From Verrucomicrobiaceae bacterium (GTDB lineage: Bacteria; Verrucomicrobiota; Verrucomicrobiia; Verrucomicrobiales; Verrucomicrobiaceae), in the NCBI GenBank assembly GCA_027484445.1, contig JAIXSY010000025.1, positions 310,001 through 374,000 on the forward strand: a stretch of DNA of 64,000 nucleotides, written 5' to 3'. Within the stretch, counting starts at the first letter, position 1; every line of letters starts with the position of its first letter. This document shows positions 25,495 to 33,906 of the stretch, one piece after another. The notes below the pieces were generated by a model. It searched no databases and was not told where the DNA came from. It saw only the letters and a list, made by a program, of their open reading frames with translations. The translations under genes and the position numbers were made by a program.

Positions 25495-28344
25495 ATGACC
25501 CGACCTGCCTGCCTTTTGCTGCCGATCCTCCTGAGCGCCCAACCCTGCGCTGGTGCGTTGGCTGTGGATGGCGCTGATTTTTTCGAAAAAAAGATCCGCC
25601 CGCTGCTGCACGAGCACTGCCTGGACTGCCATGGCGCGGAGAAGCAGAAGGGCAGCCTGCGCCTGGATCACGCAGCAGGCTGGCGTGAAGGCGGAGACAC
25701 CGGGCAGGCGATCCAGCCAGGTCAGGTCGAGGCAAGCCTGCTCTGGCGCGCGGTGAGCTATGAGGATCGCGACCTGAAGATGCCGCCGAAAAAGAAGCTG
25801 TCTGAGGCTGAGCTGGCAGACCTGAAGACCTGGATCGCCCAAGGAGCCTATGATCCAAGATCCGAGATCCCCAACGCGAAGATGCAGGCCGCCCGCCCGA
25901 AGGTCGGTGCCAGCTTTTGGTCCTTTCAGGCCCCAAAACAGCACCCTCTGCCTGAAGTACGCCAGCACGACTGGCCGGTGAATGAGATCGACCGCTTCAT
26001 TTTGGCCAAACTGGAGCAGAAAGGTCTGAAGCCGAGCCCCGAAGCAGAGGCAAACACACGGCTTCGGCGACTGAGCATGGACCTGACGGGTCTGCCGCCG
26101 GAGCATACAGACCAGACTCAGTCCTGGGAAGCTGAGGTGGATGCCTTGCTGGCCTCCCCGGCTTTTGCAGAGCGCTGGGCCTCCCACTTCATGGACATGA
26201 CTCGCTTTGCGGAGTCCTCCGGTGGGGGCCGTTCTCTGCCGTTCAAGGACGCTTGGCGCTTCCGCGACTACTTGATCCAATCTCTCCGCGAGGATGTGCC
26301 GCTGGACCGAATGATCACGGAGATGATTGCCGGGGACCTTTTGCCCTACAACAACGCGGCCCAGCGCCGACGCCAACTCACCGCCACAGGCTTCCTCGTG
26401 CTCGGCCCCACGAATTACGAAGAGCAAGACAAAGGCATGCTGCGCATGGACATCGTGGATGAGCAGCTCGACACCCTCGGAAAGTCCTTCCTTGGCATGA
26501 CGCTGGGCTGTGCGCGCTGTCATGATCATAAATTCGACCCCATCCCCACGCGCGACTACTACGCCCTGGCCGGCATTTTCCGCAGCACGCGCACGCTGAA
26601 GAACTACACCGACAACGTCGCGCATTGGATCGATACCCCGCTGCCCTTCGAAGGAGAGCAAGAGGCCGAGCTAGTGAAGCACGAGACGTTGCTAAACCGA
26701 TTGCAGGCAGAGGCTGCCCTGCTGAAGGATCAGTTGCGCGATGCCGGCAGCGTCACTTTGCGCAAAAAACGCCAGATTCTGCCCACGGATCTGCCAGGAC
26801 TGGTCGTGGATGACACTGAAGCACAAAAGGTCGGCGACTGGAAGGCGTCCAATCGCTACCCGCCCTTCATTGGCGGTGGCTACCTGCATGATGAAAACCT
26901 GGGCAAAGGCGAGAAAACCCTGACCTTCACCCCGAAACTGCCTGCCCCCGGACGCTATGAGGTGCGGCTGGCCTTCAGCGGTGGACCGGGCCGAGCCCCA
27001 CGCATCGCCGCCACCGTGCTGCACGCAGAAGGCGAGGACTTGGTTTACTGCAACCAAGCCACCGAAGCCCTGAATGGACTGCAATTCACCACGCTCGGCA
27101 CCTGGCGCTTCGAGGCGAGTGGGCAAAACTTCGTGATGATCTCCAATGCAGGCGCAGAGGGCTATGTGACCGTGGATGCAGTGCAATTTCTCCCCGCCGA
27201 AGCAGGAATGCCAGACATGCCCGCGCAGACGCAGTCCATGGTGGAAAAAGAGCTCAAAGGTCAGCTCGCCGATCTCGAAAAGCAGATCCAGCAACTCAAA
27301 AAAACAGCACCCTCGCGGCCCGAGGCGATGACAGTGGCTGAGGATGAACAACCGGAAGATGCCCGCATTCACATCCGCGGCAGCATTCGGAACCTAGGCA
27401 CCGTGGTGCCACGGGGCTTCCTGCAAGTGGCCAGCCGAGGGACAGCCCCAGCCATACCTGCGGGCCAAAGTGGACGCCTCCAGCTCGCGCAATGGATGAC
27501 TAGCGCTGACCATCCCCTGACCGCGCGTGTGCTGGTGAATCGTGTCTGGCACTGGCTCTTCGGCGCGGGCCTCGTGCGCACGACCGATAACTTTGGCAGC
27601 ACCGGTGAAGCGCCCTCACACCCTGAGCTGCTGGATCACCTCGCGCTGCGTTTTGTCCAAGAAGGCTGGAGCCTGAAAAAGCTGGTGAAGCATTTGGTCA
27701 TGAGCCGAACCTATCGGCAGAGCAGTGAAACGCTGCCCGGAGATGCCTCGACCCTGGACCCGGACAATCGCCTGCTCTCCCGCATGAATCGCAAGCGGCT
27801 GGATGCGGAATGCCTGCGAGATGCCATGCTCGCTGCCGCTGGCACACTCGACCGCACTTTTGGGGGCCAAAACATCCAGGGAGGAGGAAAGGTGGACTCG
27901 AATGACACCAAGGTGCAAAACCTTGAGTATGGCTTTCAATTCCTGGACACGCGTCGCAGCGTTTACACCGCCGCCTTTCGCAATGTGCGCCATCCGTTGT
28001 TTGAAGTTTTTGATTTCGCGGACATCAACCAACCCATCGGTCAACGCACAACCAGCACGGTAGCGACCCAGGCGCTGTTCATGCTGAATAATCCCCAAAT
28101 CATCGAGCAAGCACGAGCTGCCGCTGAGTTCCTGCTTCGCCAAACAGATACCCCCGAGCCGCGCATCAGGCTGGCCTACCAGCGCTCTCTCAGTCGCTCC
28201 CCTAGCAGGGACGAGCTGGAGAAAGCCCTGCATTACATCGAGGCCCAGCGTTCTGGCAATGACGAGGCTGACGCTGAGCGCGATCACTACGCCAGACTCA
28301 TCCAGGTGCTCTGGGCCACACCCGAGTTCCGCTTCCTCGATTGA
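25495..28344 (+). CDS. Secreted haem-binding DUF1549/DUF1553 protein with inserted golvesin-like domain
   Basis: A 949-residue exported protein. After a signal peptide (about 1-20) come the cytochrome-like motif CLDCHG (Cys42, Cys45, His46), DUF1549 with WASHFMDMTRFAESSGG and CARCHDHKFDPIP (Cys339, Cys342), and the C-terminal DUF1553 region with NRVWHWLFGAGLVRTTDNFG and EAPSHPELLDHLALRF. Between them, at about 432-567, lies a beta-rich insert (VVDDTEAQKVGDWK, PAPGRYEVRLAFS, GYVTVDAVQFLP) that resembles the golvesin C-terminal/xanthan-lyase type carbohydrate-binding domain. The ATG at 25495 gives the signal peptide; an upstream start at 25357 exists. It runs straight into rsmE. Confidence 0.92.
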   Translation: MTRPACLLLPILLSAQPCAGALAVDGADFFEKKIRPLLHEHCLDCHGAEKQKGSLRLDHAAGWREGGDTGQAIQPGQVEASLLWRAVSYEDRDLKMPPKKKLSEAELADLKTWIAQGAYDPRSEIPNAKMQAARPKVGASFWSFQAPKQHPLPEVRQHDWPVNEIDRFILAKLEQKGLKPSPEAEANTRLRRLSMDLTGLPPEHTDQTQSWEAEVDALLASPAFAERWASHFMDMTRFAESSGGGRSLPFKDAWRFRDYLIQSLREDVPLDRMITEMIAGDLLPYNNAAQRRRQLTATGFLVLGPTNYEEQDKGMLRMDIVDEQLDTLGKSFLGMTLGCARCHDHKFDPIPTRDYYALAGIFRSTRTLKNYTDNVAHWIDTPLPFEGEQEAELVKHETLLNRLQAEAALLKDQLRDAGSVTLRKKRQILPTDLPGLVVDDTEAQKVGDWKASNRYPPFIGGGYLHDENLGKGEKTLTFTPKLPAPGRYEVRLAFSGGPGRAPRIAATVLHAEGEDLVYCNQATEALNGLQFTTLGTWRFEASGQNFVMISNAGAEGYVTVDAVQFLPAEAGMPDMPAQTQSMVEKELKGQLADLEKQIQQLKKTAPSRPEAMTVAEDEQPEDARIHIRGSIRNLGTVVPRGFLQVASRGTAPAIPAGQSGRLQLAQWMTSADHPLTARVLVNRVWHWLFGAGLVRTTDNFGSTGEAPSHPELLDHLALRFVQEGWSLKKLVKHLVMSRTYRQSSETLPGDASTLDPDNRLLSRMNRKRLDAECLRDAMLAAAGTLDRTFGGQNIQGGGKVDSNDTKVQNLEYGFQFLDTRRSVYTAAFRNVRHPLFEVFDFADINQPIGQRTTSTVATQALFMLNNPQIIEQARAAAEFLLRQTDTPEPRIRLAYQRSLSRSPSRDELEKALHYIEAQRSGNDEADAERDHYARLIQVLWATPEFRFLD

Positions 28345-28376
28345 CGCAGCCACTGCCTCGGTGGAAAAGCGCAGTC

Positions 28377-29117
28377 ATGGCCGCACTCAGCCGCTTTTAC
28401 CTAGATGCCAGCGCTTGGCAGCCACAGCAGCTCACTCTTCAGGGAGATGAAGCTGCCCACTGCGCTCGCGTTTTGAGAAAACAGCCTGGGGACCGCATCG
28501 AGATCTTTGACGGCGCGGGCCGCGTGGCCCAGGCAACCTTGCTGGCTGTGTCCAAACATGACGTGCAGGCCAGTATCGAGTCGTTGGCCGTGCATCCACC
28601 AGCCACACACCCGCTGCATCTTTATCCGGCCATGATCAAAACCGAACCCTTTGAGTGGCTGCTGGAAAAGGCGGCCGAACTCGGAGCCGCTTGCATTCAG
28701 CCCATCATCACCAGCCGAACCGTCGTGCATCTGCATGGCGCGCATTTGGAAAAGAAGCTAATCAAGTGGCATCGTCACATGGTGGAGGCCGCCAAGCAAT
28801 GCCACACGCCCTGGGTACCACGCCTTCACGCTCCCCTGCCCTTCGCTGCTGCGCTTTCATCCATGCCTGCCGATGGCCTGCGCATCTTGCCTGCGCTGAG
28901 CGAACACTCACGCCGCCTTCATGAGCTGGATCTGAAACCTGCACGTCCCGTGTGCCTCGTGATTGGCCCCGAAGGTGACTTTACCCCTGCGGAGGAGCAG
29001 TTAGCACAGGAGCATCACTGTCAGCCGATCACGCTAGGGCCGCTCATTCTGCGCGCCGAGACTGCGGCCATCGCGGCGCTAGCCATGATCGGGCAGGAAA
29101 TCAGCCGCCAAGGCTAA
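28377..29117 (+). CDS. rsmE: 16S rRNA (uracil-1498-N3)-methyltransferase
   Basis: This 246-residue SPOUT-class enzyme methylates N3 of U1498 in 16S rRNA, at the ribosomal decoding region. The N-terminal PUA-like part is followed by the knot domain with EWLLEKAAELGAACIQPI, the SAM loop VIGPEGDFTPAEEQLA, and the terminal LGPLILRAETAAIAAL. The length is normal. The ATG at 28377 (MAALSRFYL) is chosen over a TTG at 28341, which lies just upstream in the same frame. It converges with the acyl-CoA synthetase gene with a two-base gap. Confidence 0.95.
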   Translation: MAALSRFYLDASAWQPQQLTLQGDEAAHCARVLRKQPGDRIEIFDGAGRVAQATLLAVSKHDVQASIESLAVHPPATHPLHLYPAMIKTEPFEWLLEKAAELGAACIQPIITSRTVVHLHGAHLEKKLIKWHRHMVEAAKQCHTPWVPRLHAPLPFAAALSSMPADGLRILPALSEHSRRLHELDLKPARPVCLVIGPEGDFTPAEEQLAQEHHCQPITLGPLILRAETAAIAALAMIGQEISRQG

Positions 29118-29119
29118 GG

Positions 29120-30592
29120 TCAGGCGCGCTTCAGTTTGCCACTGGCTGTCAGAGGCAGCTCAGGCACCGCACTGAACATCAGCGGGATCTTGTAGGCCGC
29201 CAAGTGGGCACGCAGGTGATTGCGCAGTTCCATGGCCGTGGGGACACCCTCGGCACTAGCCATGAAGCGGCAGACGGGAACCTCACCGTACAAAGGATGT
29301 AGCCTCGCCTCGACGAGAGCGCGCTGGACTTTCGGGTGAGTGTTGAGCAGAGCCTCGACTTCTTCCGGGAAGACCTTCATGCCGCCCACATTGATCAGCG
29401 TCTTTTTGCGTCCGCAGATGAAGACGCGACCGCTTTCATCCCGACGTCCCAGATCGCCCGTGGCGAACCAGCCCTGCTCATCCACGACCTGAGCCCGTGG
29501 CAACCAGGGATCTAGGTAGGCATCAAACATGCCCGGTCCACGCAGGCAGATTTCACCGGCCTCGCCACTCGCAGGCTCAGCCCCCTGCTCATCGCGCAGC
29601 AGGCACTGATAAGCTGGCAATGGCAAACCGATGGCTTCCGGCGCGGCGAGTGCCCCCTCCCGATTCAGCACAGGCAGGCCAAGCTCAATGATGCCAAGCC
29701 CTTGCACCAAGGGCAGGCCAAAGCGCGCATGAAACTTCTGCGCGGTCGCAGCATCCAGAGCCGCCGCAGTCGCCACAGCAAGTCGCAGCGTGCTCCAGGG
29801 CGTGAGCTCCGGTGCCTCCACCAACTGGCGATAGTGCACCGGACTGCCATACATGACGGTGGCTGATTGCTGAGCACCTGCGCGAAGCAGATCCTCACCC
29901 AAATGCGTTTCCTCAATGATCGTCGTGGCACCGTGGTAGAGATAAAGCACGATCGAGACAGCAAAGTGATGCGCCATGGGCAGCACCCAGAGCACACGAT
30001 CCCCCGGCCCGATTTGCAGCCCTTCATTCGCCGCTACGATGCGCGCCAACAGCGATTCGTGAGAAAGCAGGACGCCTTTGGACTTTCCTGTCGTTCCAGA
30101 ACTGAAGCGGATGAAGGCAGGATTCAGAGACTCAAAAGCATCGCGGGGGAAACCTGCCTCAGAAGACGAAGGCACTCGGGCTAGCTTCACGGTTAGACCG
30201 CCCACCGCCAAGGTCGCTAACACTTCTGCTCCCGCAGGCAGCCATCCTGACGCAGACTCGAGCACGAGCACGAGATCCAAGGCCGTGCGGCTGAGCAACT
30301 CACGTTTTTCCTCATCGGCAAGCTCATCGGGCACAGGGACAAAACAGGCCTCGGCAGCCAAGGTGGCCAGCGCTAGAGGCACGTAGTCCAGACAGCTGGG
30401 GAAATGCACTCCAAGCCGCACACGATCTGCGCGAGTCGCACATGGTGGTAGATGCGGTCGAATCTGTGCGGCCAAACGATCAGACTCGTCCAAAAGCTGA
30501 GCATAGCTCAGCATGCGATCTTTTTGCACCAATGCCACAGCCTCAGGCTGGGCACGCTCTCGAATAGCCTCGACAATGCTGAATCGACTCAT
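29120..30592 (-). CDS. AMP-forming acyl-CoA synthetase/ligase family protein
   Basis: This 490-residue adenylate-forming enzyme should activate a carboxylic acid, probably a fatty acid, by adenylation and then transfer it to CoA or a carrier. The phosphate loop is SSGTTGKSKGVLLSH. The later motifs are WFATGDLGRRDESGRVFICG, RKKTLINVGGMKVFPEEVE, and the C-terminal catalytic lysine in ASGKLKRA. The start MSRFSIVEAI gives a typical length. It begins 10 bases after the stop of the PagL-like gene on the same strand, suggesting a two-gene operon linked to lipid metabolism. The substrate chain is unknown. Confidence 0.92.
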   Translation of the reverse strand: MSRFSIVEAIRERAQPEAVALVQKDRMLSYAQLLDESDRLAAQIRPHLPPCATRADRVRLGVHFPSCLDYVPLALATLAAEACFVPVPDELADEEKRELLSRTALDLVLVLESASGWLPAGAEVLATLAVGGLTVKLARVPSSSEAGFPRDAFESLNPAFIRFSSGTTGKSKGVLLSHESLLARIVAANEGLQIGPGDRVLWVLPMAHHFAVSIVLYLYHGATTIIEETHLGEDLLRAGAQQSATVMYGSPVHYRQLVEAPELTPWSTLRLAVATAAALDAATAQKFHARFGLPLVQGLGIIELGLPVLNREGALAAPEAIGLPLPAYQCLLRDEQGAEPASGEAGEICLRGPGMFDAYLDPWLPRAQVVDEQGWFATGDLGRRDESGRVFICGRKKTLINVGGMKVFPEEVEALLNTHPKVQRALVEARLHPLYGEVPVCRFMASAEGVPTAMELRNHLRAHLAAYKIPLMFSAVPELPLTASGKLKRA

Positions 30593-30602
30593 GGCGCGTC
30601 GC

Positions 30603-31208
30603 TTAAAAACCCCAAGACAAACCGACGGTGAAGCCCAGTGAATTGACCCCTGGATTTGGATCGGTGGCTCCTCCGTTGGAGAGGTGCTGGAACATCGCGC
30701 CCACACGCACTTGCAGCGTTTCATGGATCGCATGAGCCACCCCCACATTCGCGAACCAATTCAGCGTAAAGTCCTGTCCCTGCCCTCCCACGACGCCCTG
30801 CGAATCTAGCCAACCCGCACCGCCACCTATGCCTGCATAGATCGACCATGTGCCTGCCGCATTCCACCACTCAAGGGAAGGTGCACCCATGAGACCAAAG
30901 TAATGATTTTCAGGCCCTGTCTCCACCCATTGCCCCAAGACTGACAAACGATTGCGAATGAAAAGCTTCGACCCATTCGAAAAATCCAGACCAAGCACCT
31001 CCGGTGAACGCCAAGTCAACATCACAGGCACCATGCCATAGTCCAAATCCGTGCTGCCACCGATCTTCCACAAGTAGCCCATCTCAACGTCCACGTAATG
31101 TCGATCCCAAGGCTGAACGATCGCAGGAACTGCGGACGGCTGAGCGTTCTGAGCGGAAAGCGAACCCGGTAGAATCCAAGAACAGAAAAGAAGGAGAAAG
31201 CATTTCAT
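30603..31208 (-). CDS. Acyloxyacyl hydrolase/PagL-like outer-membrane protein
   Basis: A 201-residue exported protein with a signal peptide (about 1-20) and an outer-membrane-barrel pattern of alternating strands ending in a terminal Phe. The motif FQHLSNGG (His175, Ser177) followed by NPGVNSLGF resembles the active site of PagL lipid A deacylases. In PagL the triad is His-Ser-Glu with the Glu 14 residues after the His. Here that position is Asn189, so catalysis may be altered or lost. It is the first gene of a pair with the acyl-CoA synthetase. A plain porin-like or structural role remains possible. Confidence 0.75.
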   Translation of the reverse strand: MKCFLLLFCSWILPGSLSAQNAQPSAVPAIVQPWDRHYVDVEMGYLWKIGGSTDLDYGMVPVMLTWRSPEVLGLDFSNGSKLFIRNRLSVLGQWVETGPENHYFGLMGAPSLEWWNAAGTWSIYAGIGGGAGWLDSQGVVGGQGQDFTLNWFANVGVAHAIHETLQVRVGAMFQHLSNGGATDPNPGVNSLGFTVGLSWGF

Positions 31209-31368
31209 GCAGAGGCATACAAGCCAAGCCCACGTCAGGATGCAAGAAGCTGTCGAGGCTTTGTCCTGAAATCCTGTCACGTCACTCCGTCTGCGTGCTC
31301 GGAAAAAGAAGTCTTCGGAAAAAAGGTGGTTCGCCCACATCGTTGTTAGGTCCACATCTCGATCAACC

Positions 31369-32724
31369 ATGCCCACAGCCACGCGACGCCAGTTTCTTCA
31401 GCAATGCGGCCACGCTGGCACAGCATTGAGCTTCCCCTACATCATTCCAGCCTCTGCCTTGGGCAAAGACGGACGTCCCCCACCCTCAGAGCGCACCACC
31501 CTAGCTGTGATCGGCTGCGGAGGCAGAGGCACGGATGTCTTGAAAAGCTTCCTCCAAGATGAGCGCGTGCAGGTAATCGCGGTCTGCGATGTCGAACGCG
31601 AGTCGGCTCGCTACAACCAAGGCATCATCAAGAAAGCGGGAACACTAGGCCGAGAGCCTGCAAGACAATGGATCAATCAAAGCTATGGCACCCTAGGTTG
31701 CAGTGCCAGCGAGGACTTTCGCAAAGTCCTCGCACGCACCGATGTAGATGCCGTGCAGATCGCCACTCCAGATCACTGGCATGCCCTGCAAGCGGTAGCT
31801 GCAGCCCGGGCTGGAAAACACATCTACTGCGAAAAACCCCTGAGCCTCACGGTGGCTGAAGGACGCTTCATGAGCGATACCGTCCACCACTGTGGTGTCA
31901 TTTGGCAGACGGGCAGCCAACAGCGCAGTGACATCCACTTTCGCATGGCCTGCGAATACGTGCGCAATGGCCGCATCGGTAAACTGCGCCAGATTCGAGT
32001 TGGCCTCGCCAGTGAAAACCGTGACAACAACGGCCATGCCAGTCAAACGGCAACGGCTCCCGTGCCAGAAGGGCTGAACTACGATCTGTGGCTAGGCCCA
32101 GCACCAGAGGCTCCCTTTTGCCCAGCAAGACTGCATTCAAACTGGCGCTGGTTCTACGACTACTCAGGTGGCAACATCACTGACTTTGGGGCTCACCATC
32201 TCGACATCGTTCAGTGGGCGCTCGACATGGATGAAAGCGGCCCCGTCTCCTTTTTCGACTTGAAAGCAGACTGGCCCGAACCCGGAAGCCTCTACACCAC
32301 ATGCCCACGCTTTTCCTTCGCCTACCGTTATGCAAACGGCACTGTGGTGCGAGTCGCAGATAAGCAAGACTTTGGCTCGGGCATCGCTTTTGAAGGTGAA
32401 CTCGGCACGATCATTTGCGCACGCGGCATGTTAAAAATCACCCCCGAGTCTCTTCGCCATCCCCTCGGACCACAAGACCTGCGTCTCTACGAAAGCAAAG
32501 ACCACACACGCAATTTCATAGATGCGATTCGGGAAGGCACCCGTACTGCTGCCCCGATCGAGACCGCACACCGAAGCATCACCATTGCTCACTTGGCCAA
32601 CATCGCATTGCGCTTGCACCGGTCCACTCTCGATTGGGACCCCGCCACCGAAAGCATTCGCGGCGACGAAGAAGCTAGCGCGCTTCTTAAACGCCCGATG
32701 CGCGGGCCTTGGCAACTTCGCTGA
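31369..32724 (+). CDS. Gfo/Idh/MocA-family oxidoreductase, Tat-exported
   Basis: A 451-residue NAD(P)-dependent oxidoreductase. The N terminus RRQFLQQCGHAGTALSF looks like a twin-arginine signal, common for these enzymes in Planctomycetes and Verrucomicrobia. The Rossmann motif AVIGCGGRG (47-55) and the conserved EKP at 155-157 are present, followed by a long beta-sheet C-terminal domain. Relatives oxidise sugars or inositols, and some remove or add 3-keto groups. No DUF1080 or sugar-isomerase gene is directly adjacent. It ends at 32724, touching the stop of the convergent regulator gene at 32725 with no gap. Confidence 0.92.
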   Translation: MPTATRRQFLQQCGHAGTALSFPYIIPASALGKDGRPPPSERTTLAVIGCGGRGTDVLKSFLQDERVQVIAVCDVERESARYNQGIIKKAGTLGREPARQWINQSYGTLGCSASEDFRKVLARTDVDAVQIATPDHWHALQAVAAARAGKHIYCEKPLSLTVAEGRFMSDTVHHCGVIWQTGSQQRSDIHFRMACEYVRNGRIGKLRQIRVGLASENRDNNGHASQTATAPVPEGLNYDLWLGPAPEAPFCPARLHSNWRWFYDYSGGNITDFGAHHLDIVQWALDMDESGPVSFFDLKADWPEPGSLYTTCPRFSFAYRYANGTVVRVADKQDFGSGIAFEGELGTIICARGMLKITPESLRHPLGPQDLRLYESKDHTRNFIDAIREGTRTAAPIETAHRSITIAHLANIALRLHRSTLDWDPATESIRGDEEASALLKRPMRGPWQLR

Positions 32725-33813
32725 CTACTTCACAGCCGGTCCGATGCTCTCGCCATGAACAAAAGTGACCGCCACCTTTTTATGACCCGGTGGTTTTGAG
32801 CCTTCGATGTGGCATCGCAACCACTTGAGTGCGTGCTGAATGTGCGGTGCTGTAGCCCAGTGAAAATGAGCCAATGTCGGATTCCAATACTTCAAGGCAG
32901 GGTCGGGCAGCACAGCAATCAGACTGACGTCTTCCGGAACCCGGAGATGTCGCTTCAAAAGCCAACCGAGCGTGGCCACCGTCCACGATGGTTCAATGAT
33001 CAAAAAGGCAGTAGGCGGTGTCGTGCGGAAAAGCGATTCCAACAGTCCCTCCAACCCGTCTCGGCTCATGCGCCAATGTGGCATGTTGTAATCCGTCACA
33101 GCCAAACCATGAGAATGCATGGACTCCACAAAGTTTTGGGCTGCCGCATTGGGCTTGGGATGAAGCCACTTTTCTCCCGTAATGAAAACGATGCGTCGAT
33201 GCCCCAATCTGACAAGATTGCTGACTGCATCATCAATGGCCGAAGTCAGATCTGAACGTGCGCAGGAAATTGGCAATCCCATGGGATGCCCCCCTAACGC
33301 AAAAAAAGGTAATTTTTGTTGGGCAAACCAGGACAAGACCTCGTAACTCGCACTGTATATCACCCAAGCATCCGCCTTTGCTTCGGCTACAAGATTGCGA
33401 AGCGCCAAGCCATCTCGCCCAGGGTGCTTAAGATACTTCGGAACAATGAACGAATGATGACCAACCATTCGAATCTCATGCATCAAAGCGAGCACATGCC
33501 CCTGAGATAGGGCGCTGAGCTGACTCAACGGAAACCTTAAGAGGACTGCAACGCGAAGAACTTTATTCTGAGATTCTCGTGAGTGGATTGGAGCTTGGAG
33601 GATCTTGCGGAAGCGCCCTGCTCCCTGGCACGAAAGCAGACCTTCTTGTTGCAGCAGGTCGAGTGCGGCACGCAGAGTCTCTTTGGAAACAGAGAATTCT
33701 TCCGCAAGTGGCCGAACTCCAGGCAGATGCCCTTTCCACCTGCCTTGGACAATACCATCGCGGATGCAATCAGCTGTGATCTCCGCAAGGCTCTGACGAC
33801 GAACGATTTTCAT
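32725..33813 (-). CDS. GntR/LacI hybrid transcriptional regulator (XylR-like)
   Basis: A 362-residue DNA-binding regulator with a GntR winged-helix domain at residues 1-70 (LAEITADCIRDGIVQGRW, RPLAEEFSVSKETLRAALDLL). A periplasmic-binding-protein-like sensor domain follows (about 82-360), of the LacI/XylR kind, that should bind a small sugar. The ATG at 33813 is preferred to a TTG at 33825, which lies inside the palindrome. A perfect 37-bp inverted repeat ends three bases from this start and covers the expected ribosome-binding region, so autoregulation is likely. It is divergent from the giant surface protein gene. The effector is not known. Confidence 0.9.
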   Translation of the reverse strand: MKIVRRQSLAEITADCIRDGIVQGRWKGHLPGVRPLAEEFSVSKETLRAALDLLQQEGLLSCQGAGRFRKILQAPIHSRESQNKVLRVAVLLRFPLSQLSALSQGHVLALMHEIRMVGHHSFIVPKYLKHPGRDGLALRNLVAEAKADAWVIYSASYEVLSWFAQQKLPFFALGGHPMGLPISCARSDLTSAIDDAVSNLVRLGHRRIVFITGEKWLHPKPNAAAQNFVESMHSHGLAVTDYNMPHWRMSRDGLEGLLESLFRTTPPTAFLIIEPSWTVATLGWLLKRHLRVPEDVSLIAVLPDPALKYWNPTLAHFHWATAPHIQHALKWLRCHIEGSKPPGHKKVAVTFVHGESIGPAVK

Positions 33814-33816
33814 GAA

Positions 33817-33853
33817 TTGACTCAATGGTCGGCTAAACCGACCATTGAGTCAA
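33817..33853. promoter_or_regulatory. Perfect 37-bp inverted repeat, probable operator
   Basis: The 16-base arm TTGACTCAATGGTCGG at 33817-33832 is matched without error by its reverse complement at 33838-33853, around the spacer CTAAA. The repeat lies between the divergent regulator start (33813) and the giant protein start (33907). A perfect match this long is very unlikely by chance. The position fits an operator for the GntR/LacI regulator, possibly controlling both directions. In the regulator mRNA the same sequence could fold over the ribosome-binding site. Each arm begins with TTGACT, close to a -35 hexamer, but no clear -10 was found. Confidence 0.85.
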
Positions 33854-33906
33854 CCTGCTGCGAAGGGCAAATGGTATGGACAGTGCTTTTGAGTGAGCCG
33901 CAACTC

